DNA of 64,000 nucleotides from Herpetosiphon sp042688385 (GTDB lineage: Bacteria > Chloroflexota > Chloroflexia > Chloroflexales > Herpetosiphonaceae), in contig NZ_JBHUPY010000012.1 of the NCBI RefSeq assembly GCF_042688385.1, forward strand, positions 248,001 through 312,000. Reading direction: 5' to 3'. Below the pieces are notes generated by a model. It was given only the letters and a program-made list of their open reading frames with translations, was not told where the DNA came from and did no database searches. Of this stretch, positions 42,668 through 51,967 are shown piece by piece. Every line of letters begins with the position of its first letter. The first letter of the stretch is position 1. Both the position numbers and the translations under genes were made by a program.

Positions 42668-43841
42668 TTACCAGCGTTTCGCTGGATTTACACCATCTCC
42701 AGCAGCGTTTTGACTTTCCGTCGTCCCAACGGCAAGCAGGCGTATTCCTTCATGCACAATGTTGATCGCGGCGTTGCCATCGCGATCATGGGTCGTGCCA
42801 CAGGTGGGGCATGTCCACATGCGGTCCGCCAGCTTTAAGGCAGTCTTGGAATGACAGACGTGGCACGTTTTCGATGAGGCGTAGAACCGCCCAACCTTAA
42901 CGACCCGCCGTCCGCACCATTCGGCTTTTTCCTGCAATCGTTGCATGAAGGTACTGAGGGAGGCATCACTGAATGATTTGACCCAGAGGGTACCCCGCTT
43001 GGTTCTCGCAAGGCCTTTAATATTCAAATCTTCAATGCACACCACATCGAATCGTTGAACCATCCCCAACGCATGTTTATGGAGCCAATCGGCGCGTTGG
43101 TTGCTGATTTTCTGGTGAATTTTGGCAACCCGCTTACGGGCTTTAGCGCGGTTGTGGCTACCCTTTTGAGCGCGTGCGAGCTTGCGCTGAGCGCGGGCAA
43201 GTTTCTTGTGGCTGCGGCGGTAGAACTTGGGTGGCGCAGTTTTCTCACCCGTTAACAGCGTAGTGAAGGATTCAAGCCCGACATCAATCCCCACAGGCCG
43301 ATCAGCCGTTGGTTGAATATCAGGGAGGTTGATATGACAGATGAAAATGACCCACCACGCGCCCGTTGCGTCTTGTTTGTATGGTTGCACCCTTCGCTAT
43401 GCCTTGCAAGGGGCGATGAATGATTGCCTGCATATGCCCGATTTTTGGCACGCTGATCGTGCATTCATCAACCGCCACCACACCTTGCGGGAAGCGGAGG
43501 CTGTGCGGGGTGGCTTTGCGGGCTTTGAAGCGCGGGTACTTGGCCTGTTTGGCAAAAAATTTGCTGAAGGCGGTTTCTAAATCCATCAGCGCTTGTTGCA
43601 ACGGTTGCGAATGGCACTCGCGAAAAAAAGCCGTTTTGGGCTGACGTTTTAGATCGACCAAGGCAGCCGCCAGTTGCGAGTAACTCAGCCGTTGACCCGT
43701 TGTTTGGTAGTGGGTTTGCTTGCAGTGCAGCGCCCAATTCCAGATGAAGCGTCGGCAACCTGCCCACTGGACCAAGGTTCCGACTTGGGCAGGTGTGGGT
43801 TGCAGACGGTATGTGTAACAACGGGTCAGCGTTCGCATCAT
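42668..43841 (-). pseudogene. tnpB: tnpB, RNA-guided nuclease gene, frameshifted
   Basis: TnpB (Cas12 ancestor, OrfB) in two frames. The N-terminal part (43841 to about 43320) has CYTYRLQPTPAQ and FIWNWALHCK. The C-terminal part (about 43390 to 42668) keeps all RuvC residues: GIDVGLESF (Asp), VCIEDLNIKGL (Glu) and DRDGNAAINI (Asp), plus zinc-ribbon CHVCHSKT ... CPTCG. The frame changes between IQT and WWVIF near 43340-43370, so a single indel would explain the break. Apart from that the coding sequence seems intact, which points to recent inactivation. Confidence 0.85.
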
Positions 43842-43862
43842 CAGGCTTCCTTTTGGTTGGCA

Positions 43863-44120
43863 CTATCCATGGCAATGGTTTGGGCGGAAACCGTTCCCGC
43901 CGAACCGACAACCATCTGTCCAAAGCCCACGACCCCAACAATGGCGGCGTTTCAGCGTTAGGAATGTGCGAAACCCATCCACGACAAGGGTACTTTTCAA
44001 CATCTTCCCAATCACCATGAGCGCGGTTGTGGGCGGTGCTGAAAGAAATCCATGAGTGTGATGGCAATGTATCCCTTGAGCACGCAATGCCGATAGTTGG
44101 TGACAAAAGTTGCTACCGCA
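43863..44120 (-). pseudogene. tnpA: tnpA (Y1 transposase) remnant
   Basis: Two fragments in different frames resemble IS200-type transposase. An N-terminal piece (about 44116-44015) reads TFVTNYRHCVLKGYIAIT, like the FVTKYR..VL motif. A C-terminal piece (about 43970-43866) reads LKRRHCWGRGLWTDGCRFGG, like kkhfWGRGLWtdGYFV. The central part with the HUH motif and the catalytic Tyr region is missing or scrambled. Recognition is by eye and rests on short motifs. Confidence 0.5.
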
Positions 44121-44249
44121 ACTATAATGCTTTATTTTGTATCTTTATTGTATATCAATGTTACTATTTTGTCAATATGTATAGACTATAAAGATATAAA
44201 TTAGTGTAATTCAATCGAGGCTGCTATAGTACAGAAAGGAATGGATTAA

Positions 44250-44510
44250 ATGCAGGTATCAACTATGCCAATCGAATGCAACGTGCGCGTACTTCTTGCA
44301 GAACGGAACCTTGAACGTGCTAAAAAAGGATTGTCTTCCATCAGTGTTCGTGAATTAGCCCGTGAAACACATATCACGCATAGCGCCTTAGTGAAACTTG
44401 TTAATGGGAAAAGCACGCGAATCGATTTTGAAACCATCGATCGATTAATGGAATTCTTTGACACGGAGGATGTCAATCAGATTTTGATGCGTAAGTTAAA
44501 GACTGAGTGA
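44250..44510 (+). CDS. Small XRE/YozG-like HTH regulator
   Basis: 86 aa. HTH with SVRELARETHITHSALVKLV (about 33-52) and NGKSTRIDFETIDRLMEFF. Similar to Cro/C1-type YozG-like regulators that often accompany mobile or stress loci. RBS AAGGAATGG. The upstream 120 bp are markedly AT-rich compared with the rest of the window. It lies beside the decayed IS element and may be imported DNA. Confidence 0.8.
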   Translation: MQVSTMPIECNVRVLLAERNLERAKKGLSSISVRELARETHITHSALVKLVNGKSTRIDFETIDRLMEFFDTEDVNQILMRKLKTE

Positions 44511-44519
44511 AAAAAAGCT

Positions 44520-44640
44520 AGGCGATGCTGTAACACTCCTAGCGCGGCTCCACCGAACGAAGCAAGGCAGAGCGACCGCTATTATCGCGGATAATAGCCA
44601 TTTTTTTGACTGCATCGAATAGAGTACGCAGTCAAAAAAA
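44520..44640 (+). terminator. Nested hairpins downstream of the HTH gene
   Basis: GCTATTATC-GCG-GATAATAGC (9-bp perfect stem, 44578-44598), then CA and seven Ts, is a textbook terminator. The T-run is itself one arm of a second inverted repeat, TTTTTTTGACTGC/GCAGTCAAAAAAA (44601-44640). A weaker GCTAGG/CCTAGC pair lies upstream (44518-44542). The rest up to 44770 holds no ORF. Confidence 0.7.
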
Positions 44641-44772
44641 CCGAACCACGGTTGATTGCTCTTCACGAGGGAGCCTGCCATTACGCTCTTTAATTGCTCT
44701 TCGTTAGAACTGGCACGCATGCATGCCGCGCGGGGAACCCAAAATGGGGGGGGTGTTCTGCGGCAAGCCCAA

Positions 44773-44811
44773 TAAAAAACCAACCAACTGAGGTTGCTCA
44801 GTCGGTCGGTC
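44773..44811 (-). terminator. Terminator of the SpoU methyltransferase gene
   Basis: On the minus strand ACCGACTGAG-CAAC-CTCAGTTGGT (10-bp stem, one G-U), followed by TTGGTTTTTTATT. Confidence 0.8.
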
Positions 44812-44829
44812 GATTATGCAATTAATCAA

Positions 44830-45762
44830 TTATTGCGCTAAGCGCTGTTGACGAAACATTTCATACAGCACAATGCTGGTCGCAACGCCCAAATTGAGCG
44901 AGTCGCACGTGCCAGCCATCGGAATCCGCACTAAGGTATCGCAGATGCTTTGCTCAACTACCGACAGCCCAAGCCGCTCGCTGCCCATCAACAAAATCGC
45001 AGGGCTAGGGTAGCTGATCGTTTGATATTCTTGCTCTACATCTGGCGTGGTGCCAATCACATGATAGCCGTTAGCCTTTTTCCATTCGCCAAACTCTTCG
45101 AAGTTGGTTCGGACCATGCGCAAGGCAAACAACGAACCCATGCTCGCGCGAATCGCCGCTGGATGATAGGGATCGGTCGTGTCGCCAATCAAAATCAGCC
45201 CTTCGCAGCCAACTGCATCGCAGGTACGCATAATTGCACCCAAATTACCAGGGTTACCAACTCCATTCAAGGCAACCCAAGGCCGATCAGTCAATTGCAC
45301 GTTGCTTAATGGTTCTTGCTCCAACTTAACAACAGCCCCGATGCCTTGGAGATTTTCTTTGAATGAGATGCCCGAAAAGGCGCTAATCGAAAGCTCAACC
45401 ATTTGTTTGGCAGCTTTGCGCAAGGCGCTGACGGTTTCGTTGGAGTGCTCGGTGCGCGAAAGTAGCTCCAGCGAAATGGCCCCAATTTCAATTGGTAAGC
45501 CAGCGTTAATCGCTTGCGCAACAATCCGCGCACCTTCAATATAGTAGGTTCCAGTGCGGTCACGGGCATCGCGCGAGCGCAATTGGCGAATTTCTTTAAC
45601 AATATCGGGCAACACTATTTGCTCAACAACTGGCGCAGGCTTTTGGGCTTGAGCCGGAAGTTTGCGACCATAGTTGTTTGAGCGATCATTGCGATCGGTG
45701 CGTTTGGCAGGGCGTTGCTGGCTGGCTGGTTGCCGACTGGGCTTAGTTGGTTTGCGTGGCAT
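44830..45762 (-). CDS. TrmH/SpoU-family RNA 2'-O-methyltransferase
   Basis: 310 aa. The first 45 residues are a basic Lys/Arg/Gln tail. Then a substrate-binding domain (about 55-145), then the SPOUT knot with motif 1 NPGNLGAIMRTCDAVGC, motif 2 ILLMGSERLGLS and motif 3 RIPMAGTCDSLNLGVATSIVLYE. Methylates 2'-OH of rRNA or tRNA; target unknown. Lies downstream of GH43 on the same strand with a 102-bp gap. Confidence 0.93.
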   Translation of the reverse strand: MPRKPTKPSRQPASQQRPAKRTDRNDRSNNYGRKLPAQAQKPAPVVEQIVLPDIVKEIRQLRSRDARDRTGTYYIEGARIVAQAINAGLPIEIGAISLELLSRTEHSNETVSALRKAAKQMVELSISAFSGISFKENLQGIGAVVKLEQEPLSNVQLTDRPWVALNGVGNPGNLGAIMRTCDAVGCEGLILIGDTTDPYHPAAIRASMGSLFALRMVRTNFEEFGEWKKANGYHVIGTTPDVEQEYQTISYPSPAILLMGSERLGLSVVEQSICDTLVRIPMAGTCDSLNLGVATSIVLYEMFRQQRLAQ

Positions 45763-45864
45763 GATACGCTACTTTCTCCCACAGCAGCAGTACAAGCATC
45801 CACTGGGGAGAGTATTTTAACCAAAAAACCCTTAGCTGCCAAACGCACAAATTAGCCAAAACCG

Positions 45865-47415
45865 TTATTCGGCGACTTCACGATATTCAAACCAATCAAA
45901 ATCGGCCACGGTTTGGCTGGCTTGGCCTTGGCTACTGGCATAAAGGCCAATCACTGTGCCCACAAAGCCCCCAGCAATTGGCGTGCTCAAAAAGCGCCCA
46001 TCGAGATTTTCGAGCACTGGTTGCCATGCATCTGGTTGTTCGGCCACAAAGAAGCTATATTCTTGACCATAGGCCACAATGCGCAAATACTGACGCTGGC
46101 CGCTGACTGGCACTTGGGCCAAGGTTTCTTCCTCGCCGTTGCGGCAAACAATCACGCTGGCTTGCTGCGCGCCATCGATCACAAATTGCACCTGATATTT
46201 ATGATTTTGAATCAGCACCATGCCTGCAACTTCATGCGCTTGCTGCGGCTGAAATTCCAGCACGGTTTGGGCCAAAAAGTTCATGTGCTGCTGGCGGCGA
46301 CCAACAAAGCTGGGGTTGGCCATTTGATTGATTTGCTCAGGTCGCAGTTGCATGCGCAGCCAACCTGGCCGTTCACTCAAGCTCCACCATTCTGAGCGCG
46401 GCGTGCGTAAGAACATCCAATGCATGCCAACAGTATCGCCATCAAAATGATCGCAAGCCGCTTGAAATGGCCAGCGTTGCAACGGCAAATCGGGCACAGG
46501 ATAGCTCGACTCAACCTTACCAGTGCCAGGGCTGATCAAGGGCCAGCCTTGTTCCCATTCAACCGGAGCTAAGAAGGTTTCACGGCCAAGATTGTAGAAT
46601 TCGCCGCCATACGGACGCATTGCCAAGAGCACCATCCACCATTCACCGTTTTGAGTTTGCACCAAATCAGAATGGCCAGTGCCCATAATCGGATAATCGC
46701 GGCCAAGTTGGCGATGGGTCAGAATGGGGTTTGCCCGATAGCCTTCATAGCCTTTCGTCAACTCGCTGCTGCGCGCAATAGTCACTGCATGGTTATATTC
46801 AGTGCCCGCTTCGGCAATCAGCAAATAATACCAACCATCGATTTTATAAAGATGTGGCCCTTCAGTCCAAACCACGCCGTTGAGCGCGCCGCGCCACAAG
46901 ACATATTGCTCGCCAACTAATTGCATCGTGCTCAGATCAAGCTCTTGCAGCCAAATTTCGCATTGACCTTCGTATTCGGGGTTGGCTTTGCCCCGATTGC
47001 CCACATACCAGGCCCGACCATCTTCAAAAAACAGCGAGGGATCGATTCCATCAGCATCGAGCCAATAGGGGTCAGACCATGGGCCAGCTGGCGATTCAGC
47101 GGTCACAATAAAGTTGCCATGACGCTCTTTACCAGCAATCAAGGTCGTAATCATATAAAACGTGCCATTGTGATGGCTAATTGTTGGGGCATAAATTCCA
47201 GCAGATGGGTGAATTTCATCGAGGTTAAGCTGCGAAGGACGATCTAAAATATGGCCAATTTGCTGCCAATGCACCAAATCGCGGCTATGGTGAATCGGCA
47301 CGCCGGGGAAATATTCAAAGGTTGAATGAATCAGATAATAATCTTCACCCACCCGACAGATCGCCGGATCAGGATAAAAGCCCGACAGAATTGGATTTTG
47401 AAAGCGGCGTTGCAT
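45865..47415 (-). CDS. Glycoside hydrolase family 43 (beta-xylosidase/arabinofuranosidase type)
   Basis: 516 aa, no signal peptide. Five-bladed propeller with NPILSGFYPDPAICRVG (catalytic base Asp), DGIDPSLFFEDGRAWYV (pKa-modulating Asp) and WTEGPHLYKIDGWYYLL (acid Glu). The C-terminal 200 residues form a beta-sandwich like DUF1349/concanavalin-type modules of GH43 xylosidases. Likely cytoplasmic trimming of xylo- or arabino-oligosaccharides. ATG 47415 with GAGGA chosen. It is part of a carbohydrate cluster with the GH2 gene. Confidence 0.93.
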   Translation of the reverse strand: MQRRFQNPILSGFYPDPAICRVGEDYYLIHSTFEYFPGVPIHHSRDLVHWQQIGHILDRPSQLNLDEIHPSAGIYAPTISHHNGTFYMITTLIAGKERHGNFIVTAESPAGPWSDPYWLDADGIDPSLFFEDGRAWYVGNRGKANPEYEGQCEIWLQELDLSTMQLVGEQYVLWRGALNGVVWTEGPHLYKIDGWYYLLIAEAGTEYNHAVTIARSSELTKGYEGYRANPILTHRQLGRDYPIMGTGHSDLVQTQNGEWWMVLLAMRPYGGEFYNLGRETFLAPVEWEQGWPLISPGTGKVESSYPVPDLPLQRWPFQAACDHFDGDTVGMHWMFLRTPRSEWWSLSERPGWLRMQLRPEQINQMANPSFVGRRQQHMNFLAQTVLEFQPQQAHEVAGMVLIQNHKYQVQFVIDGAQQASVIVCRNGEEETLAQVPVSGQRQYLRIVAYGQEYSFFVAEQPDAWQPVLENLDGRFLSTPIAGGFVGTVIGLYASSQGQASQTVADFDWFEYREVAE

Positions 47416-47507
47416 AGTGTTCCTCACACATGGAAGGGTTGTATTCGTTCTTTTTTAGCAGAAATCAGTTAAGATGCAATTGAAAGTTTAGTGTTTTGGA
47501 GCAAATA

Positions 47508-48155
47508 ATGAGTGATTTGCCAGCCAGCGCCCGCATTTACAACAATCATATTCTAAAGTTCTATGATTTTTTGGTGCACGGCATTTCCGATAGTTTTATT
47601 TGGCGTTGCCCCAAGCCCAATTTAGTGCAGTGGTATCGGCAGCATTTGCGTGCTCAGCATTTGGATATTGGGCCAGGTAGCGGCTTGTTGCTGCGCGAAA
47701 CTCTGGCCCAACACAGTTTAGCTAAACTCGTGCTGCTCGATGTTAATCCAGAGTGCTTAATCCAAGCCAGCGCGAATCTTACCCAATGGCAACCGCAATG
47801 CGTGCGAGCTTCGATTATGCATGCCTTGCCATTAAACGAGCAATTTGAATCGATTGGCTTAGGCTATATTTTGCATTGTATTGCTGGCACGCCTGAAATC
47901 AAAGCCGCGGTCTTGCAACGCTTAGCCGAGCGGTTAACCGCTGATGGGGTGTTATTTGGGGCCACGATTCTGAGTGCAAGCGAGCCATTTCATAGCAGCA
48001 CTGCCCGCCGTTTGATGGGCATCTACAACCAGCGCCAAATTTTCGCCAACCAAACCGACACGCTTGCCAACCTCGAAATAATGTTGCAACAGGCCTTTCA
48101 GCGCTACGAAATTAAACGCATCGGCAGCGTCGCCATGTTTGCTGGCTGGCGTTGA
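47508..48155 (+). CDS. Class I SAM-dependent methyltransferase
   Basis: 215 aa. SAM motif I HLDIGPGSGLLLRETL (about 48-63), motif II VLLDVNPECLIQAS, and GLGYILHCI in the motif IV area. Resembles small-molecule methyltransferases of the 13 superfamily; substrate unknown. ATG 47508 chosen over an in-frame TTG at 47496, with GGAG upstream. It lies between GH43 and GH2 but divergent from GH43. Confidence 0.82.
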   Translation: MSDLPASARIYNNHILKFYDFLVHGISDSFIWRCPKPNLVQWYRQHLRAQHLDIGPGSGLLLRETLAQHSLAKLVLLDVNPECLIQASANLTQWQPQCVRASIMHALPLNEQFESIGLGYILHCIAGTPEIKAAVLQRLAERLTADGVLFGATILSASEPFHSSTARRLMGIYNQRQIFANQTDTLANLEIMLQQAFQRYEIKRIGSVAMFAGWR

Positions 48156-48165
48156 GAAATTAGGG

Positions 48166-48310
48166 TTCAAGGGTCGGGGATCAGTTGTCAGGGGTCGGGG
48201 ATCAGGAGGGCTTGCTTGTGCCAAGAGCCGATAGCCTTCGTGCTCTTCGTGGATCAAAACTTAGCGATCTTCGCGATCTTCGCGGTTCCTAATTCCCGAC
48301 CTCCAGTCCC
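48166..48310. repeat. GGGTCGGGGATCAG and CTTCGTG/CTTCGCG repeats
   Basis: GGGTCGGGGATCAG appears twice within 40 bp, followed by the CTTCGTGCTCTTCGTGG and CTTCGCGATCTTCGCGG repeats of the family seen at 16.7, 61.1 and 62.0 kb. Noncoding. The remaining gap to 48482 shows nothing clear. Confidence 0.6.
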
Positions 48311-48482
48311 TCGCTCATTTTGAAATCCAAGCATTTTTTAGAAGAATTTTAGTAAAAAGGCTTGTAGACTAGCTCGTTAAAGTGGCGTGCTAATCTGCGT
48401 TTGCCCAAACGCGGGGCGCGACCCTTGAGCAACTAAGCGCTGCTTGGCAAACAACGATGTAGAGCAGCATGGAGCATCAACG

Positions 48483-51257
48483 ATGATTAGCAACCCACCC
48501 CGCGAACGCATATTGTTTGATCAAGGCTGGCGTTTTGCCCTCGGCCATGCCTTCGATCCCGCCCAAGATTTTCAGCTTGATACCAGCCATTTTTCGTTTT
48601 TGGCCAAAGCTGGCTATGGCGATGGTGCAGCTTCGCCCAAATTCGATGATCGGGCTTGGCGCATCGTCGATTTGCCCCACGATTGGTGCGTCGAACTGCC
48701 ATTCGATCAACGTGCCAGCCACAGCCATGGCTACAAAGCGATTGGTCGCAAGTTTCCCGCCAACAGCATTGGCTGGTATCGCAAAAGCTTTGCAATTGCC
48801 GCCGGCGAGCTTGGGCGACGGATCAGCCTCGAATTCGATGGCGTGCATCGCGCTGCGCAGGTTTGGGTCAATGGCTTTTATCTTGGCAACGAGCCAAGCG
48901 GCTACACCAGCTTTAGCTACGATATTAGCGATTATCTGAATTATGGCGGCCAAAACGTGGTCGTCGTGCGCGCCGATGCAACCACCGAGGAAGGCTGGTT
49001 TTACGAAGGCGCTGGCATTTATCGCCATGTTTGGCTCAGCAAAACCGCGCCGCTGCATGTTGCCCGCTATGGCACGTTCGTCACCAGCGAAGTCCATGAA
49101 GCAAGCGCAACCATCAATATTCAAACCACGATTATCAACCAAAGCCAGCAACCAGTTGAATTCAGCTTGCTCGAAACGATCAACGCGCCTGATGCAACGC
49201 CCGTCGTGCAAGCCCAAAGCTCAATCTATCAACTGGCTGCGGGCCAAAGCGCCGAATTTACCCACCAGCACGAGCTGAACAATCCACAACGCTGGGATCT
49301 CACCAGCCCCAATTTGTATCAACTCACCAGCAGCGTGCAGCTCGCCGATCAAACGGTCGATAGCTACGAAACCAGCTTTGGGGTACGCAGCATTCGCTTC
49401 GATCCCGATCAGGGCTTTTTCTTGAACGGGCGCTCGGTCAAATTGGTTGGCAGCAATCAGCACCAAGATCACGCCGGAGTTGGCACGGCCCTGCCCGATA
49501 GCTTGCAAGCATATCGCATTCAACGCTTGCAGGAATTCAATCACAACGCGATTCGTACTTCGCACAACCCGCCAACGCCTGAATTTCTTGATGCCTGCGA
49601 TCGTTTGGGCATGTTGGTGTTGAACGAAAACCGCTTGATGGGATCGAATCCTGAGCATTTGCGCCATGTCGAGCAGCTGATTAAGCGCGATCGCAACCAT
49701 CCATCGGTTATTTTGTGGTCGTTGGGCAATGAAGAATGGGCGATTGAAGGCAATATCATCGGCGCACGCATCGCCAGCACCATGCAAAGCTTCGCCCGCC
49801 AATTCGACCATACCCGCCTATTTACGATTGCTTGTAGCGGCGGCTGGGATACGGGCATCGGCACGGTGACTGATGTGGTTGGCTATAACTACATTTGGCA
49901 TGGCGATATTGATGCTCATCATGCCCAATTCCCATGGCAATCTGGCGTTGGCACCGAGGAAAGCAACACCTACGGCACGCGCGGCATCTACCAAACTGAT
50001 GCTAGCCGTGGCCATTTGGCGGCATCTCCCAGCGGCGATGGCTATGCCGATACCGAATTTAGCTGGCAATTTTATGCTCAACGCCCATTCTTGGCTGGGC
50101 TATTCTTCTGGACAGGCTTCGATTATCGCGGCGAACCAACGCCGTTTGAATGGCCAGCAGTCGCCAGCCAATTTGGCTTTTTCGACCTCTGCGGTTTTCC
50201 CAAAGATATTGCCTATTTCACCAAGGCTTGGTGGGGGCAAAACCCAGTGTTGCACATTGGCTATCACTGGGATTGGCCACATGATCTTGGTCAAGTCAAG
50301 AGTTTCCCAATCTATAGCAATTGCAGCGAAGTTGAGCTTTGGCTGAATGGCGTAAGCCTTGGCCGCCGTGCAATGCCCGAAAATGGCCATCAACAATGGG
50401 AAGTTGCCTATCAGCCAGGCGAATTGCTGGCCCGCGGCTATACCGATGGCGTTGAAGTGATCAGCACTAGCTTGCGCACCAGCCAAGCAGCCAGCCAGAT
50501 TCAGCTTGTGCTTGATTATGGTCAACTCAAACAAGCAGGCGATTTGGCAATTGTTACGCTGCAAATATGCGACGATCAAGGCCAAATTGTGCCAACTGCC
50601 AACCACTTGCTTGATCTCCAATTAGCTGGTTCGGCCAAAATTTTAGGCGTTGGCAATGGCGATCCTGCTAGCCACGAGCCAGAACAATATCATCCAAGCT
50701 ACCTAATTAGCCCAATTCAGATTACTGGCGAGCAAACCGCCGCTGATCTGAGCACTGGCTTGGAATTGGCTCGCGGAGCAGTAGCCCAAAGCTGGCAACC
50801 AGCATTTTTGCACCACAACGACGATCAACAAGCCAATCCACAACCCTATATCGTCTTCAATGGCAGCTTCGAGCTACCAAGCTACAGCGATGCTAGCAGC
50901 ATTCGTTTGTTCAGCAAAAGCATCGCCCACGACTATAGCGTTTATATCAATGGCCAACTGATCGCCAGGGAGATTGCGCTGGATCAAGGCGACCAAGTAT
51001 TTGAATTGAGCCACGATTTAGTGCAGCCCGGCCACAACGAATATCTGGTAACTGGGCGCTGGATCAAAAAAGCCAATCCTTGGGATTTCCCCAATCGCGA
51101 GCCTGGCGTGGTCCAAGTGATCGAGCCAGCAGCGCCATGGCAACGCCGCGCCTTCAACGGCCTAGCTCAAGTTATTGTGCAACACACTGGCGGCGACGAG
51201 CCAATGAGCCTTAGCGCAAGCAACCCCGAACTCAATAGCGCAAGCCTGACGTTTTAA
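48483..51257 (+). CDS. Glycoside hydrolase family 2 beta-galactosidase-like enzyme
   Basis: 924 aa. Sugar-binding N-domain (FDQGWRFALG, VDLPHDW), Ig-like domain, TIM barrel with the acid/base Glu in WSLGNEEWA, and FFWTGFDYRGEPTPF, which marks the GH2 subgroup with DUF4982-like C-terminal domains. The nucleophile region has TEFSWQFY, with Glu aligned to the usual AETSW. No signal peptide. It probably acts on galactosides or glucuronides released outside. ATG 48483 (GGAG upstream) is chosen over the longer frame. The stop overlaps tetR's stop. Confidence 0.93.
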   Translation: MISNPPRERILFDQGWRFALGHAFDPAQDFQLDTSHFSFLAKAGYGDGAASPKFDDRAWRIVDLPHDWCVELPFDQRASHSHGYKAIGRKFPANSIGWYRKSFAIAAGELGRRISLEFDGVHRAAQVWVNGFYLGNEPSGYTSFSYDISDYLNYGGQNVVVVRADATTEEGWFYEGAGIYRHVWLSKTAPLHVARYGTFVTSEVHEASATINIQTTIINQSQQPVEFSLLETINAPDATPVVQAQSSIYQLAAGQSAEFTHQHELNNPQRWDLTSPNLYQLTSSVQLADQTVDSYETSFGVRSIRFDPDQGFFLNGRSVKLVGSNQHQDHAGVGTALPDSLQAYRIQRLQEFNHNAIRTSHNPPTPEFLDACDRLGMLVLNENRLMGSNPEHLRHVEQLIKRDRNHPSVILWSLGNEEWAIEGNIIGARIASTMQSFARQFDHTRLFTIACSGGWDTGIGTVTDVVGYNYIWHGDIDAHHAQFPWQSGVGTEESNTYGTRGIYQTDASRGHLAASPSGDGYADTEFSWQFYAQRPFLAGLFFWTGFDYRGEPTPFEWPAVASQFGFFDLCGFPKDIAYFTKAWWGQNPVLHIGYHWDWPHDLGQVKSFPIYSNCSEVELWLNGVSLGRRAMPENGHQQWEVAYQPGELLARGYTDGVEVISTSLRTSQAASQIQLVLDYGQLKQAGDLAIVTLQICDDQGQIVPTANHLLDLQLAGSAKILGVGNGDPASHEPEQYHPSYLISPIQITGEQTAADLSTGLELARGAVAQSWQPAFLHHNDDQQANPQPYIVFNGSFELPSYSDASSIRLFSKSIAHDYSVYINGQLIAREIALDQGDQVFELSHDLVQPGHNEYLVTGRWIKKANPWDFPNREPGVVQVIEPAAPWQRRAFNGLAQVIVQHTGGDEPMSLSASNPELNSASLTF

Positions 51258-51856
51258 TCCTCGGCAATTGGGCGAGCCAGCACTGCTTCCAACAAGGCGG
51301 TCGCTGGCTCCTCAATCAGCAATAATTGATCGATTTGATCGCTCTCCATCGCCTGCAAAATTAATTCATTAATTCCGCCCACAATCGCCATCGCCAAAGC
51401 TGGCGTGATTTGGCGTTTCTGCGGCGAATCGTATTGTTGATCAGCCCCCGTTGCGCGCAACAAATCAGCAAAGCGTTGATTGGCGGCGCGGCGAACCTGC
51501 AAACCCCTGCGGCCTGCGGCCAAAATTTCAATAAATAAGGTCCGCATCAGCAACGGATGGGCTTTGATCCGCTGTAAATAGGCCCGATGGGCGCAGCGCA
51601 CCCGCGAATGCAGATCGTGCGCGCCCTCGATTGCTTGGCGAATAACCTCGATCAGCTGATCGGTGGCGGCGGTATAGAGCGCCAACAAACAATCTTCTTT
51701 GCTGGCAAAATGCTCGTAAAACGTCCGCTTGGAAACCCGTGCCAAGCGCACAATATCGGCAATCGTGGTTTCGGCATAGCCTTTTTCGGCTACCGCCGCC
51801 GTCATTCCATCCATCAAGCGGCTACGATAGTCAGTTTCGCTTAGTTGTTCGGTCAT
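51254..51856 (-). CDS. TetR/AcrR-family repressor
   Basis: 200 aa. TetR HTH at about 12-58: TTIADIVRLARVSKRTFYEHF. The C-terminal ligand domain is helical and specific to an unknown compound. Divergent from the P450 fusion gene, with two matching operators between them, so it very probably represses both. ATG 51856 with GAGGGTGG upstream is preferred; an in-frame ATG at 51889 has no RBS. The gene order recalls bm3R1 beside P450-BM3. Convergent with GH2. Confidence 0.92.
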   Translation of the reverse strand: MTEQLSETDYRSRLMDGMTAAVAEKGYAETTIADIVRLARVSKRTFYEHFASKEDCLLALYTAATDQLIEVIRQAIEGAHDLHSRVRCAHRAYLQRIKAHPLLMRTLFIEILAAGRRGLQVRRAANQRFADLLRATGADQQYDSPQKRQITPALAMAIVGGINELILQAMESDQIDQLLLIEEPATALLEAVLARPIAED

Positions 51857-51903
51857 ACCACCCTCGTCGTTGAGCCATTCCTCACGCATACTAGCTTAAT
51901 TTC

Positions 51904-51923
51904 TTGGTACTTGACAGTACCAG
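51904..51923. promoter_or_regulatory. TetR operator O1
   Basis: TTGGTACTTGACAGTACCAG: GGTACT-N4-AGTACC inverted repeat. It lies at about +1 to +18 of the tetR promoter, so bound repressor would block tetR transcription. Confidence 0.8.
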
Positions 51924-51929
51924 AAGCAA

Positions 51930-51958
51930 ATGATAGCATAAATCGTGTTGGTACTCAA
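51930..51958 (-). promoter_or_regulatory. tetR promoter
   Basis: On the minus strand: TTGAGT, 17 bp, TATCAT with upstream TG (extended -10). The -35 box lies inside operator O2. Confidence 0.65.
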
Positions 51959-51967
51959 TAGTACCAA
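51948..51967. promoter_or_regulatory. TetR operator O2
   Basis: TTGGTACTCAATAGTACCAA: perfect 8-bp arms around 4 bp. It overlaps the -35 boxes of both divergent promoters. Centre-to-centre distance to O1 is 44 bp, about four helical turns. Confidence 0.85.

Larger units (their letters stand above)
42620..44125 (-). mobile_element. Decayed IS200/IS605-family element
   Basis: Contains, on the minus strand, a degenerate Y1 transposase remnant (tnpA) upstream of a frameshifted tnpB. The right end is recognisable downstream of tnpB: an imperfect hairpin TACACCC...GGGTGTGG and the closing GTAGTTCAC (42620-42628), typical of this family. The left boundary is less certain; a nested hairpin with AGTTGC-TACC-GCAACT at 44108-44123 is a candidate. 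No flanking duplication is expected for this family. Both genes are damaged, so it cannot move by itself. Confidence 0.7.

Noticed and set aside
42500..42838. 112-codon plus-strand ORF after ruvA
   Set aside because: Its first third is small-RNA copy B and the rest is antisense to tnpB. Its similarity to the 5' extension of the aldehyde dehydrogenase frame merely reflects the shared repeat.
43468..44106. 212-codon minus-strand ORF overlapping tnpB
   Set aside because: Out of frame with tnpB and with both tnpA remnants; no domain or RBS. A chance frame.
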